Positions 17,758 through 33,513 of a stretch of 64,000 nucleotides of DNA are shown here, piece after piece. Origin of the DNA: Siphlonurus alternatus (Eukaryota; Arthropoda; Insecta; Ephemeroptera; Siphlonuridae). The notes below the pieces were generated by a model. That model ran no database searches, was not told the DNA's origin, and was given only the letters and a program-made list of their open reading frames with translations. How positions within the stretch are numbered: the stretch's first letter is position 1; every line of letters begins with the position of its first letter. The position numbers were made by a program, and so were the translations under genes. The stretch spans positions 36,338,390 through 36,402,389 of the forward strand of contig OX463788.1 of assembly GCA_949825025.1 (NCBI GenBank), given 5' to 3'.

Positions 17758-18453
17758 TATTTTTGTGTAGATAAACTTTTTTTGAACCTACAATACCCAC
17801 TTAATGAGTATATTATTTTAATTTATTGAAGTGCATGTTGTACATTGTTATATAAAGAATTATATTGCGTGATAATGTTCAAAAGCGCTAGTAATTTATT
17901 ATCTTACAAAGCATAATTGTTATAAATTATAATGCTACCGTTAAGAAGCACAACAATTAAGCTTCAATTTCAAGTGATGATTATTGTACGCAATTATTAC
18001 TTTGTATAATATTATTTTTTATGTAGGTTAAAATCCAGTTGCTCAATATAATAAAATAGTAATTTAATTGTTAACTTATTTTATAATGTTAAATTTAAAA
18101 AATCCTGAATTTGAGTCTGGCAAAAGCGGATAACTGGTGGAAAAAAAGCTAATTGCAGTCTGGCAAAACCGGCCAAGTGGCTACAAATTCCTGAATCTGA
18201 GTCTGGCAAAATCGGCTATCTGGCTAATTTTGGGACATTTTATTTTTTCCTGAATTAATTATTAATTGTATTGAATTTCTAATTTCACTACAAGCTACAT
18301 TCGTAATTAAGTGATACCACAAAAAAAAAATCATAACAATCAGTAAAAAAACAAATAATTTATGAATTTTTAAACGCTCAAAAAAGTGTTTTTTGGCTCT
18401 CCTGTAAAGTTTCTAAAAAGCCAGTTGACCGGTTTTGCCAGATGACTACCGAT

Positions 18454-19174
<721 letters not shown>

Positions 19175-21297
19175 AAGAGAGAAATGACGAGAAGGAGACT
19201 ATTGGGGTGAAGGAAAAGCACGCATTGCCACTACAGATGATGAGAAATAATGAAAATGAGAGAAAATAATTCGACGTCCTTCTCAAACTGTTCTCACGGC
19301 CAATTAAACAACTTCAAAGGACGTATAAATTTTCAATCACATTATTATCATCATACAAGCATTAATTAAATTCAAGAAACACAAAATAATTTAATTAGAA
19401 AAATTATAAAGCTAAATTGTAGAATGAATCCTATTAAAAGAGTCTTACTTTTTTTTTTATTCTTAAATGTAAAATAAACATTAGTGTCAATGAAATGAAT
19501 TAGTCAGTTAATTATAATTATCTTACTTTCTTCTTTTAAACTTTATAATATTTGTATTGAGATAACATTTCCATTACTGACTTTAACATGGTGGAAAATT
19601 TACTTTGATTCATTGACTGTGATGGTATCCCCAAATGGCTGAAACTTGTTCCATAAAAAAATATATAAGATATATATTTCTAACCTGTTTCTCCTCCCCT
19701 GAATTCTTCCACCCGCTTCCAGCGCTTCTTATCTCTTATACTTACTTCTCCCTCACTCTTTCCTTCTATCTAACGCCAGAAAAAGAGATATTTTCATTTC
19801 GCCAAGTAAGTAAACAATGAGTTCTACAGAACACAAACACACTTCCCTGCACTCAGACCAAGAAGAAAAAGTATCGACTTTATCGATCTTCATAATCCAT
19901 TATTATTTTTAAAAATATATATTGATGACAAGACATAAAAGTTACAATATCATGAATAAGTGTAATTTTTTTAATGGTTGTATTTCTTTATTTCACCCAA
20001 TACATTTATAACATAAATATTATATATAGGCTAAAACTGGGTGAGGAAAGCTTACAAAATTTTAGAACACGAAAGTGGCAGTTATTCTATCTATGTTACT
20101 AGACGTTATTACACATTTTTAACCTGATGGGTTTTAAGTCAAAATAATTACGTTACAAAAAAAAAAAAAAAAAAACATAACTTAAGGCCTTTATATATAA
20201 GTATATATATTTATTTATCATCAAATTGCTACATTTCAGCAAAATTATAATTAATCAAAAAAACAATAGTCGGTAATTCCATGATCAGTATAATACTTTG
20301 ACCTGAATTTTTATAAATATTTGTGTGATTTGCATGGTTATTTTACTTGTTATAGTTTATTACTTTTTAAAAGTGTGGGTTATTAAAATGGCAATAATTG
20401 ATTTTATAGATTATTTGCTCGTGTAGCGCTCTCTTTAGACATAACCACATTGCAGTGTTGTGAAATATTAACGATTTGCAACGGTTCAAATTTTTAAGAG
20501 CTTATAATTATATTAATAGGGAGTTTTACTGTATGTGATACATAATTCAATTCTTAATTGATCATTTTCAATACATACAGACACAATCATAATGAAAGCA
20601 TTCTGCATAAGAAATGGTAAGACTCGTACAAACAACACGCATAAAAACTAAATTATTAAATGTAACATAAGTAGATACATTAAATAAAAACAAATAATAA
20701 GCATAAACGTATCTATATATACTACATTACTGTTAAAAACACGTGAATATTCAAAGTGAGGTGCATGAGGTGTAGATTTTTACATGGTAGTGGTGAGAAA
20801 TTGCATATAGTAGCATAATATTCTCGACAATTTTTATCTAGTGTGGATCATATGTTGAGTTATTTCCTGCACATTTTATTTTTACGCTTATATTGCGACG
20901 TAAGTTGTTGATATAAAACGTGCAGCTAGTATACGTGATTTATTTGAGCTAAAATTAAAATTTAATATTTTTTCGTTGCACAATAATAATAGTAAACATT
21001 TACAATTTATTTACGTTTTTATTGATTATCAGTCGTAAAATTTGATTGATTACCAAGATATACATAGATATATAACACAATAAATCTACATATCAGTATT
21101 TTTTCATGCAGCTTGATGATATCATATCATTTTTTTTTTAAAGTAAAATTCTTATAGATAAGAAAAGATAAGCATTGCAATATATATAACATTTAACAAA
21201 ACAATCAAACAATTCATAAATGTAATTTTGGTATTTTGTATTTTATGCTACTTTTTTTGTCAAACTATATACTACGGTACTTATTTTTATTATAAGA
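19175..21297. other. AT-rich intergenic stretch
   Basis: No supported gene, RNA or clear repeat apart from A and T homopolymers (for example 20158-20175). Confidence 0.5.
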
Positions 21298-21454
21298 AGT
21301 TTGTTTAGTGCTATTTCGCCATCCGATTATTGCAATGTATGTATACAAGTATCAACATTAGAAATAAAAGAGATGTCCCCCTTTTTATTTCTAATGTTGA
21401 TACTTGTGTACATACATTGCAATAATCAGATGGCGAAATAGCACAAAACAAACT
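21298..21454. mobile_element. Short foldback MITE, TTTCGCCATC type
   Basis: Arms pair almost completely: AGTTTGTTTAGTGCTATTTC then GCCATCCGATTATTGCAATG on the left, matched by CATTGCAATAATCAGATGGC then GAAATAGCACAAAACAAACT on the right. The centre is about 20 bases around AAAGAGATGTCCCCC. A partial relative lies at 59690-59750, so the element has moved. Target duplication unclear. Confidence 0.75.
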
Positions 21455-23429
21455 CCTTTTAATTTAATATCACGTTATCCAGTCAGAAGTATAATTACAA
21501 AAAAAAAATTGAATTGAAAAACTTCTTTTTATGTTGGATTCATCAACATTATTACACACTATGTAGTACACACTCTGTCCTCTGTAGTATTAAATAATTC
21601 TATAGTGAGTCTAGTCATTTATACTCAAATATTCATGGCTTATAAAATTTCATTTCCCAATACGACATGCACGTGCAGCTAGCTGTCGAGCTGACAGTAG
21701 TAGTTTCTTCTATTTTATTATTTTTATTAAGCACCTGGGCAGGCACGTCAGTAGCATCAGGCCAGTCCAGACCCCATGTTAAACCATGTCGTCAAAACTA
21801 GTTGCATAAGTTACAGGGGATGGTTGACCTTTTCATGGTAGAAAAGAGATGGCGTTCTTGTCGCATCTGGTGTGACGTCACGCCTGCACCACCAGCGAAA
21901 CACGGCCAAGCACGGTGATGGCAAGGGGCCGGACAAAACTAGCAGGCGGGCTGGGGACGGTGGGTTGCTAGCAACGGGCAGTAAATTATGTCATCCCTCA
22001 GTCACAATATTGCTTGTAACTGATAATTATTATTGCGTAACTATTATCAAATAATTAATAATCTAAACAAATATATATATATATATATAAACTGAAAAAT
22101 AGTAGGGAGATTAAAATATATATTATTTAAAATTTATATTGCCGTTTTCAAACTTGTTTTATAAAGAAGCAATATAAAAAAAAAACATTAAAAATTATTA
22201 TATTTCTAATAAATATTATACAGAATTGAAATATTAGCGATTTATTTAGTGTCATCTTGCTGTCAGTACTATATTCTTATATTCTTACATTGTTGTTGCT
22301 CCTTTAATTGTTATAGGCTAGCTAGGAAAAACGAAAGTTTTTTTATGAATGAAGATAAAAAGAGTGCAGTTTTTTTTTCTCTTCCTTAAAAAAAACAAAA
22401 ATATATAAAATATTGCTGCTCAAGGCTATAACTTTCTTCGAATCCTTTTCATTGTTTGCTCTTCCGTGTCAAGGGCAGGGCAGTCTTTTATATAAATAAA
22501 AAAGGTCGAGCGCGCGGGGGTACACTATAGCATGTATGTTTATAATATAAATATATATACAAGAACAATAAGGCTTTCTCTAGGTCGATGTCTACGGAGG
22601 GAAAGACTCCGGTCATCCTTTAATACCTTTTATAAAAGTTTGCTCTTTACATGCACCATGCATGCATGTAACCTTTTACTGGGGAACCAATGTTAAGTGT
22701 ACAATGGAGGCCACCCTGCACCATACAGGACAATATAGTGCACCCGCCTCTCTACGGTCAACTGCATACAACAGAATGATGGCTTATTTTCCTATAAAAA
22801 GACCATGAACATAGAACATCAACAAAATTAAGATGTTCACCAGTATTCTTTATTATATGTGTCCAGTAAAAAAAACTGTAGTACATTGTTTGGTACACTT
22901 GTCCCTCAATTCCCTCATGTTTGAGAGTCAGTTTGAGTTTACCATCTCACTTGCTAGCACGTCACTCTGACCTGCTCGTGTTTTCTTGAATCTAACGAGG
23001 CTATAAGGATACGTATTCGATTTTGATACACTACTCATCAGTGATTGGTAAGCTCCCTGTATTGTAAATTAAAATACAATAATATTTGAATGAAAGTAAA
23101 AAAAAATTGAAAATAAAATATTAATAATATAATGTAATTGAATAATTTCCGGAATTACAAGAGTTTTTGAGTTATTATAATTATTATATTAATAAATTCA
23201 GTACATTTATATAAGAATAAAAGAATCTATCAATTTGTTTGAAAGCTGCATGGCTAGCAACAGTCATTGTTATAACGTTGCAATTATAATTATAGTGTAT
23301 AGTGAATTATATTAATTATAACTATATAAAATTTACAATTTAAAATTAAGGATTAAGGAGATCTATGATATTATTAACAAATAAAAAATTCTAACGTATA
23401 CTCGTCACCTCGGAAAATTTCCTTTTGCG
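21455..23429. other. Intergenic or intronic, GC-richer patch at 21720-21985
   Basis: AT-rich except for a patch with TGTGACGTCACGCCTGCACC near 21870 and GGGGCCGGACAAAACTAGC near 21926. No known domain in any frame. Some of this may be 5' intron of the transposase gene, because that gene's exon begins with a splice acceptor. Confidence 0.45.
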
Positions 23430-23485
23430 CCCTTGTTAATCACCATGCCCCGTAAGAATAACACGATGCATGGTCATTAACAGGG
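23430..23485. repeat. Small inverted repeat upstream of the transposase
   Basis: CCCTTGTTAATCACCATG (23430-23447) pairs with CATGGTCATTAACAGGG (23469-23485), with a loop of about 21 bases. It could be a degenerate element end or a chance hairpin. I could not find a matching end beyond the transposase, so I do not call it a terminal repeat. Confidence 0.45.
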
Positions 23486-23739
23486 TTGCAAATTGTTAGT
23501 ATTCTAAGGCCCTGAGTGTACATTCTACATTTTATGCATTGCAACTTTAAATCGGGGAGGTTGTCTAATAGTGTGAATACAGTTTTTATAACAATATATA
23601 TAATATAATAACATTAATAACTTAAACTCGATGTTGTATTTTCATTTCAAGCGATCATAGTAATTAATATAATACACTCTGAATTATAATTTTATGTAGT
23701 ATAAAGTATTATAAGATTTTTACGAGTATAGTGCAATTT

Positions 23740-23764
23740 ATTACTTTTTTTTTTTTTTTTTTAG
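23740..23764 (+). promoter_or_regulatory. Probable 3' splice site before the transposase exon
   Basis: A run of about 20 T residues is followed directly by AG at 23763-23764, a strong polypyrimidine-AG acceptor, 48 bases upstream of the start codon. It suggests an untranslated first exon further upstream, which I cannot locate. Confidence 0.5.
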
Positions 23765-23812
23765 ATTGGTACCAACAAGTTCATCGCAGTAGCATATATA
23801 ATACAACAAAAG

Positions 23813-26692
23813 ATGACTGAAGTAGGAAAAACGTGGTATGCAAAGTGCCAGTATAGAAATTGTGGAAACAGTAAAAATAAAAACCCAGAGTTAGTTTATC
23901 ACGGATTTCCAGTTAGTCAACCAGAACGATGCGAAATATGGATAAAAAACTGCGGATCTTCTCAAAATCTTCACGAGTTAGATAAGTCAGTATTAAGACG
24001 TCGCGTCATATGTTCACTCCACTTTGCTGATTCTTCATATACTAATTCTAATCGAAACAAGCTCAATAAAACGATTGCAGCAGTTCCTTACGATTTTCAA
24101 ATTGAAGAGAATGATAGTGACGTTCAAGTGAATACTACGAATTATAATTTTAATACCAATACTTCAATTCAGGAATCTTGTGCAGGGAGCTCTACAGAAT
24201 CAGCCTCCATTGATCTTCCCATTAATTCTCCGTCTGATCGACCTCCATCTCCTCCTATGTGTAATGTAAAATTGCTAGAACCACCCAAGTATACATACTT
24301 CAAGAGAAGCTGCCCATATATGCCTGTAAAAATTCCACCCCCTCCCGCACTAGATTCTAGTCCTCAAACTCCACCTCCAGTGCTTGTAATCAAACAACCT
24401 CATTTATTTTATTCTCCGAGGAAAGCCAAATTGTATAAAGAATTAAAGGAACAAAAAAAGAAGAACAGAATGAGCAATAAAAAAAAAGACAAACAAATTC
24501 AGCGACTAAAAAATAAAACGTTAGATAGAAATGATTGTATTAGAGGAGTGCAAGAATTATTTGAAAACGAGCCATTAGTTTTCATTAATATGCATATTAG
24601 ACATACAGAGCATTGTGAATATACGAAAGAAGAACGAGAGTGTGCTATAAAATTATATTACAACTCTGCACGCGCATATTTGTACATGCGTAATGTGCTT
24701 AAATTTAATTTACCATGCAAGTCACTAATACATAAATGGAACGGTGTGTTACAATTTCAACCTGGCGTGTGCAATTCTGTACTGCAAAAAATTGCGGACA
24801 AAGTTTCAACTATGCTGGAAGATGAAAAAGAATGCATACTGTCATTCGACGAAATGCAAATAAAAAAGTGGTTAGTTTATAATCGATTACTTGATCTTGT
24901 GGAGGGGTACGAAGATTTAGGCAATCAGGCTCGAACAGGTGCAATTGCAACACATGCACTTGTTTTTATGGCACGTGGTTTAAAACAAAACTGGAAACAG
25001 CCTGTATGCTATTTTCTATCGTGTGGTCCAGTAAAAGCTGCATATTTAAAACACATATTATTAGAAGTAATTCGTAGATTAGCTGGGTGCGGGCTTGATG
25101 TTAAAGGTATCGCCTGTGATCAAGGTACAAGCAATCAATCTGTCATGAAGAAACTTGGTGTAAAAATGGACAAAACTTACTTCGAAGTTGATGGTAAAGA
25201 GATATACTTTATTTTCGACGTCCCCCACCTGTTGAAATCGTTTCGTAATAATCTTATGAAATATGACTTTCAAGACAGTGGTGGCATTATATCTTGGAAG
25301 TATATTCAAGATCTGTATAATATAGACCGTGAAAGTGAAAGAGGACTAAGAGCTCTATCAAAAATTACCGAACGGCATATATATATCACAGCGTTTTCAA
25401 AAATGAAAGTAAAATTAGCTGCACAAGTATTCAGTCGCTCTTTTGCTATTGCATTAAGATCTGCTATTAGGTTAAATTTAATTCCGAAGAAAGCAAATAT
25501 TACAGTAGAATTTTTACTAAAAATGAATAATTTGTTCGATAATTTAAATAGTAGAGTCGCTAACGACAAAAACCCTCAACGTTGTGGCCTCTCAGACAAA
25601 CAGCCACAAGTTCAGGAATCATTAGAAAAATTATTAAAATGGCTAACGACCTTGAAATGTCTGAACCCAAAAAATAAAAATCCTCCTTGTTTCGACGGAT
25701 TCATTATATCTATAAAAAGTACACTAGCCTTATGGAGTGATTTAAAAGCAAGTGGTACTCCATTTTTACTGACGTCACGTTTAAACCAGGACCCATTGGA
25801 GAATTTATTTGCAATATTACGGCAAAAGTCTGGAAACAATACAAATCCTACTGCACAGCAATTTAGACAAAACATACAAAGCGTCATAACTATGTCCCTA
25901 TTAAAACCACCATCAACGGCAAACTGCGAAGCTGATGAAGATGAATCATTTTTATCTCCTGATGAAGCAAATAGCACTGCGACGATTTGCAATACATTAC
26001 AGCAAAAATCACCATCTGAAGAATATAATAAAAAGTTAATTGAAGAATTTAAAGCTAATTCAAAACAGTATCTTACAGAAGAGGACAGTGAAGAAGAACC
26101 AGACAGTGATGATGATGACGATGACGTCACAATAATAAATACTGCACAACACGAAAAATTAACTTTAGGAGACTGTGTTAACAGCTACGTGGCTGGATAT
26201 TTAGCCAAAAAGACGGAAGATAAATTTAATTGTACAGCATGCAAAACAGTGATGGTTAAAGAAAATGATGAAAAAAAAAGAAATTTTGATTTGCTAATTT
26301 TTTATCGCAAATTTGGTGTTTCTGCGAGCAAGGAATTTGGTTCTCTTTACGCCCCTTCGGATATATGGTACAAATTAACAAGGCTATTTAATCATTTTCT
26401 CACTAACTATTTAACTGAACATAAACATAAAAGAAATTTATCTTACGATGCATTAAAAATGTTAAAGCGGAAGCAGGTTTTTAAAGAATGGAAAATGCAG
26501 AATGAAATGTGCTCAGATCACATTGATTTTGTAATGTATTTATTAGTTCGCATGAGAATATACCACGACTGCAGAAGAACTTCAGTCACGAACAGTATTA
26601 CTTCTAATTCAACATCAACCGCTGGTGTAAAAAGAAAAGCTGATAAGAACAGCTCTGAGCATCAAAAACTAAAAAGGTTAAAAAACTTGTAA
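23813..26692 (+). CDS. THAP-domain P-element-type transposase, intact
   Basis: The 959-residue product is predicted to bind DNA through an N-terminal THAP zinc finger and to carry a P-element/THAP9-type RNase H-like transposase core acting in the nucleus. THAP residues are visible: C12, C17, C67, H70 (C2CH), FP at 32-33, W43 and the AVPYDF motif at 90-95. A basic Lys-rich, probably coiled region spans about 203-238. Core motifs are SFDEM (D346), CDQGTSN (D436), FDVPHLLKSFRNN (468-480) and SRLNQDPLENLF (D660, E663), then CVNSYVAGYLAKK (788-800). D346, D436 and E663 are my best catalytic candidates by analogy with the P transposase. An acidic run lies at 757-771 and a CxxC at 807-810. The start has A at -3. 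There are no frameshifts or internal stops, and length is close to human THAP9. No flanking terminal repeats were found, so it may be a domesticated gene or an element whose ends I missed. Confidence 0.93.
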   Translation: MTEVGKTWYAKCQYRNCGNSKNKNPELVYHGFPVSQPERCEIWIKNCGSSQNLHELDKSVLRRRVICSLHFADSSYTNSNRNKLNKTIAAVPYDFQIEENDSDVQVNTTNYNFNTNTSIQESCAGSSTESASIDLPINSPSDRPPSPPMCNVKLLEPPKYTYFKRSCPYMPVKIPPPPALDSSPQTPPPVLVIKQPHLFYSPRKAKLYKELKEQKKKNRMSNKKKDKQIQRLKNKTLDRNDCIRGVQELFENEPLVFINMHIRHTEHCEYTKEERECAIKLYYNSARAYLYMRNVLKFNLPCKSLIHKWNGVLQFQPGVCNSVLQKIADKVSTMLEDEKECILSFDEMQIKKWLVYNRLLDLVEGYEDLGNQARTGAIATHALVFMARGLKQNWKQPVCYFLSCGPVKAAYLKHILLEVIRRLAGCGLDVKGIACDQGTSNQSVMKKLGVKMDKTYFEVDGKEIYFIFDVPHLLKSFRNNLMKYDFQDSGGIISWKYIQDLYNIDRESERGLRALSKITERHIYITAFSKMKVKLAAQVFSRSFAIALRSAIRLNLIPKKANITVEFLLKMNNLFDNLNSRVANDKNPQRCGLSDKQPQVQESLEKLLKWLTTLKCLNPKNKNPPCFDGFIISIKSTLALWSDLKASGTPFLLTSRLNQDPLENLFAILRQKSGNNTNPTAQQFRQNIQSVITMSLLKPPSTANCEADEDESFLSPDEANSTATICNTLQQKSPSEEYNKKLIEEFKANSKQYLTEEDSEEEPDSDDDDDDVTIINTAQHEKLTLGDCVNSYVAGYLAKKTEDKFNCTACKTVMVKENDEKKRNFDLLIFYRKFGVSASKEFGSLYAPSDIWYKLTRLFNHFLTNYLTEHKHKRNLSYDALKMLKRKQVFKEWKMQNEMCSDHIDFVMYLLVRMRIYHDCRRTSVTNSITSNSTSTAGVKRKADKNSSEHQKLKRLKNL

Positions 26693-27095
26693 ATTTCTCC
26701 CTCATTTTATCCTCACCTAATTTCCCATGCACCTAATTAATATCCTTCCCAGGCGTGATACAGCTAAGACCTCCACGTGGTTCACGCTGGATTTGAGGAT
26801 TATTGTCAGCAATTATCTATCGCACAATGTGCAATATGTGCATATACGCTACCAAATATTTTATTAATTTTACAAGGAGCATTACAACAATGGTAGGTAG
26901 TCTCTGACGGTAATCTTTAAACAAACATTGAGCTACATTTAAATATCATTTTTATAACGTTTTGTTATTTTGTGTTTAAACGGATAACAATATTACATAA
27001 AATAACAATTTGTTATAATATATATTTTTTAATTTGAATGTAAAGCAGCTTATTCGTTTTAACTGACTTATTTTTATTTTTTTTATTTTTTTTTT
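26693..27095. other. Downstream flank of the transposase
   Basis: No canonical AATAAA was seen close to the stop codon. A CACGTGG motif lies at about 26775. A T-rich run at 27073-27099 is the reversed poly-A tail of the following SINE. Confidence 0.45.
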
Positions 27096-27484
27096 ACAAG
27101 GATACACCCATAAGAGCTTACAGCTCGCGGCGGGGTACTGGGTATCGATAAGGTAGGGAACGGATAGTGGCCACGGCCTGCATGCTTACGCGTCCCAGCA
27201 TTTGCTGAGGTGAGACTGAGGGAACCGTGGAAAACCTCAGTCAAGACGGACACCTCTACTTTTTCTCAATGGACCAAAGCGATATCCAAAGCCTGGGGAA
27301 ACACACATAAGTGCATCACTGCACTGTGTGGAAAGCGAGATGAATTTACCCCAGGGAGGGCAGGGAGGGAGCAGCGTATTTTTTAATTGAAACGGTCACC
27401 CATCCATGTACTAACCACGCTCGACGTAGCCTGACTTCGGTGATCTAACGAGAATTGGTCAATGCACTGCGCCACGCTCGACCT
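27096..27484 (-). mobile_element. 5S-rRNA-derived SINE, minus strand
   Basis: Starting from the right, the minus strand reads GGTCGAGCGTGGCGCAGTGC, the 5S-like head with TGGTTAGTACATGGATGGG and TGACCG, the shared body (GTGCAGTGATGCACTTATG, GTAGAGGTGTCCGTC) and a CTTGTAAAAA tail at the left. It is well preserved along its length. A tyrosine- or serine-rich frame through it has no meaning. Confidence 0.88.
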
Positions 27485-28091
27485 CTAATTATTATATTTA
27501 TTTTTTTCAAACAAAATATGCGGTTAGAATTATTATATATATAATATATCATATAATTATACTATATATTATATATAATATATAATGGTATAATATGAGT
27601 ATAATAAATATAAAATATAAAAACCAAAACTTGGTGATGAGCGGTCAACAAAAGAGAATATTATCATAAAATATTGCACGTGTTTTGTATACTTTTAGTG
27701 TATTATATATATTTTTTCGTGCAAAAGGTTCATTTTCTTTATACCAGGCAAGTTTCGGTCAACATTCACATATAATAAAACTGCATGCCCCTCGGGCGGT
27801 TTTCCTTCCCTTCCCCCACACCTCCACGCATCTGGCATAACACATGCGACAAAACTGCTAGACTAGCGCCACAACGTCTTCTGTTAATTTTTGAAGCTTT
27901 TGTGGCGATTGTGCAGTAAAAAAAACAGGGTAGTGAAGTTCAGAGCCCTCTGTGAAACACCATGATCCCTAGCTCGGTGGCGACAAAAATCCCTATACTT
28001 CTAGAGTTATAGGTATTATATATTATATGGTAGCATGTTGCATTATATTAAACGGAGATGAGAAATAGGTCACACGTTTCGTACGCAACCG

Positions 28092-28147
<56 letters not shown>

Positions 28148-28332
28148 ATTGCAAATATAACATGTCAAATATGAAAGATTTGTTTTCTAACTTTTTCCAT
28201 TATTTGAAATCAATTCAAATTTTTTTTTTTTTAATTTTTCAGATTTTTAGTATCAATATCAGGGCTATACCATCAATAATACCTTGCATTTCAGTTTATT
28301 CTAATATTAAATAAATTTATAGACATTTCTTT
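27485..28332. other. AT-rich intergenic stretch with (TA)n
   Basis: It contains ATATAATATAT low complexity at 27530-27590 and a (TA)n run at about 28099-28143. A short inverted repeat (TATATTAAACGG / CCGTTTAATATA) lies at 28043-28103. No gene seen. Confidence 0.5.
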
Positions 28333-28495
28333 CAGTCGCGGATCCAGGAAAAAATTCGTGGGGGGGGGGGGCATCTTCAACAAGACCAATGTTATAAAAA
28401 AAATTGGAGTGGCGGAAATGCCTATATTGTCCATGTTAAATCCGAAATCTTGGGAAAGGGGGCCGCCCCCCCCCCCCCTGCTGGATCCACGCCTG
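28333..28495. mobile_element. hAT-like MITE (GGATCC ends), perfect 8-bp duplication
   Basis: Ends are CAGTCGCGGATCCAGG and CTGGATCCACGCCTG. The flanks carry an exact 8-bp duplication ATTTCTTT (28325-28332 and 28496-28503). Inside, G12 and C13 homopolymer tracts sit symmetrically near the two ends. Length is 163 bases with no coding frame. CAG...CTG termini with 8-bp duplications fit the hAT superfamily. Related copies lie at 59382-59580 and 61000-61161. Confidence 0.88.
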
Positions 28496-31740
<3,245 letters not shown>

Positions 31741-32064
31741 AAGCTTCAACTTAAAAATGCCGCAGCGCCGCATTCTGACATCGCTCCGTAAGGTTTGTTA
31801 GGAGAAAAATCTTATTTATTTTTTCATTTAAATTCTATGCTGCACAAAATCTCGAATATTTTTTATGTCGTGTAAAGTGATCTTTCCCGTGGCTCATATG
31901 AATTATTAATCTTGCCCTTCATATATAAGAACCGTCGGAAAAAATTAAAAACCAGGTACCGCTGGGTTAAAGGATAGGAAGCTTGATAGAACATGTCGTC
32001 GCGCGCAGTTCGCGCGCTAGATTTTCATTGGCTGAGAGAATTGTGTCGTCAATGTTGAAGCTTC
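31741..32064 (-). repeat. Dispersed repeat, copy 2 of a ~320 bp family
   Basis: The ends form an exact 10-base inverted pair, AAGCTTCAAC and GTTGAAGCTT. The reverse complement aligns along its length with 6417-6732. The terminal pair suggests a DNA-transposon remnant rather than a retroelement; no target duplication was recognised. Confidence 0.7.
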
Positions 32065-33278
32065 TCATTACAATCAAGATTTCTATAGATACTGTAGTAT
32101 ATTAATAGGGATTTTGTTCTAGGTGGTGCTTGTATATTTACAAAGAATTATGAAAGCAATATTAATATAAATGTATAACACTATAACCCAGGAAATTGTT
32201 TCTTCTAATGGATAATACTTCAAAATGCAATATCAGTGCATGTTCAGATAATTAACTTCACTTATTCGTGTTGCGTTATCATTATTGAATGAATTCTTTT
32301 TAACTTAAGGGTACATCATAATCATAACCCCTTGCTAATATGTTTGTTGGCGTTATTACACAGTTACCAAGTACCATTTTCAATTAAAAACTCCATGAAG
32401 TCGTAGTTATGATAGTCATGCAGTGTCAAAGCACGACCATAACGTTAACCCTCTCTTACGTTGATGTGTGCTAGTCACCAATAGACCCTGATAGGCTGGA
32501 TTAAAGCTCACAAAACAGAACATCCAGATTAAGTTACTTAACTACCATCGCATCGTGCTTGTAGAATATATATTGTATTTTTTACTACAGAGAAGCTGAT
32601 AGTTCAAACTAGAATGTCTCAAATTTTAACTATAATGAATTTCATACTTCTGTACATTAAACCAATTTAACTTTCATGTTAATAAATTTTAAGAGAAGTG
32701 AAATTCTTTAAATATATTTATTTATATATAATTATATTTTTATTGTTTTTTTTTTTTTTTTTTCAATTAATCTTACATTTTTCTTGAACTTGTATAAAAA
32801 TGATAAAATAACAGGAAAGTTTTGTCAATACTGCTGAACAAGAAGTATAGAGAAGTTTATGAAATGTATTGTGAATATTATTATATGAATTTTGTGTATA
32901 TATATATTTTTTTTCCACCGTAAAGGTAGTCAACCTTAGTGCGTTGTCACTGGATTTGCGAGGAGACAGCACATTAATTATTTCCTCCGGCTGTCTACTT
33001 CTGTGAAGAGCTGTGAATATTTCACAGCCTCCACTTCCTACTGCTCTTTCCTTCCTTCCTTTTCCGACACTGCTAGCTCGTATTGTAGTGTATATACCAT
33101 GGACCCAAGTATATGAAATATTTTATACTTGTAACGTCCTGACGTTATACTTTGAAACAGTTTTTTTTTTCTTCCTTCTTTTCTTTTGTGTTGAGCCACA
33201 GGGCTTTTTTATTATATTATATGTTTCAAAAGATTGTATTACAACTCTGTAAACATTCAATATATGCATGCAGGTTAT

Positions 33279-33329
<51 letters not shown>

Positions 33330-33392
33330 AGTTTTATTATATTTTGTTAAATATTACACTTGTAAGAGTAAAGAGTGAAATATATATCATTA
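32065..33392. other. AT-rich intergenic stretch
   Basis: No gene supported. A (TA)n run lies at 33284-33320 and T tracts at about 32745-32763. Confidence 0.5.
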
Positions 33393-33513
33393 GGTCTGTT
33401 CGTAAATACACAATCAGAAATAATCGATTATTTGTGATGAACCTTATGTTTTATGTACAGAAGTTTCATAACAAATAATTGATTCTTTCTGATAGTGTAT
33501 TTACGAACAGACC
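33393..33513. mobile_element. TA-flanked foldback MITE, GGTCTGTT family, copy 1
   Basis: TA flanks ends GGTCTGTTCGTAAATACAC and a right end AGTGTATTTACGAACAGACC. The interior is also nearly symmetric (ATCAGAAATAATCGATTATTTG against CAAATAATTGATTCTTTCTGAT). Length is 121 bases. The TA duplication suggests a Tc1/mariner-type origin. A relative is at 42361-42470. Confidence 0.8.

Larger units (their letters stand above)
15540..18453. mobile_element. Large nonautonomous DNA transposon with subterminal repeats
   Basis: The left end reads CGGTAGTCATCTGGCAAAAC (continuing CGGTCAAGTGGC). The right end is the reverse complement of the same 31-32 bases with one mismatch. Extending each end by one base (TCGG...CCGA) leaves flanks TATATATG and TGTATATG, an 8-bp target duplication with one mismatch. 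Seven direct plus one terminal inverted copy of CTGGCAAAA(C/G)CGG lie near the ends (15551, 15734, 15777, 15820; 18117, 18160, 18203, 18431-18441). No transposase frame remains; the interior holds a minisatellite and nested SINEs. Eight-base duplications fit the hAT and P superfamilies; I cannot choose between them from sequence alone. Confidence 0.7.

Noticed and set aside
23430..23485. Left terminal repeat of the P-like element
   Set aside because: No matching sequence was found beyond the stop codon up to the SINE at 27096.
25079..26130. Minus-strand frames of 76-172 codons opposite the transposase
   Set aside because: Shadows of the plus-strand coding region. Ser runs mirror the acidic Asp/Glu stretch; no domains.
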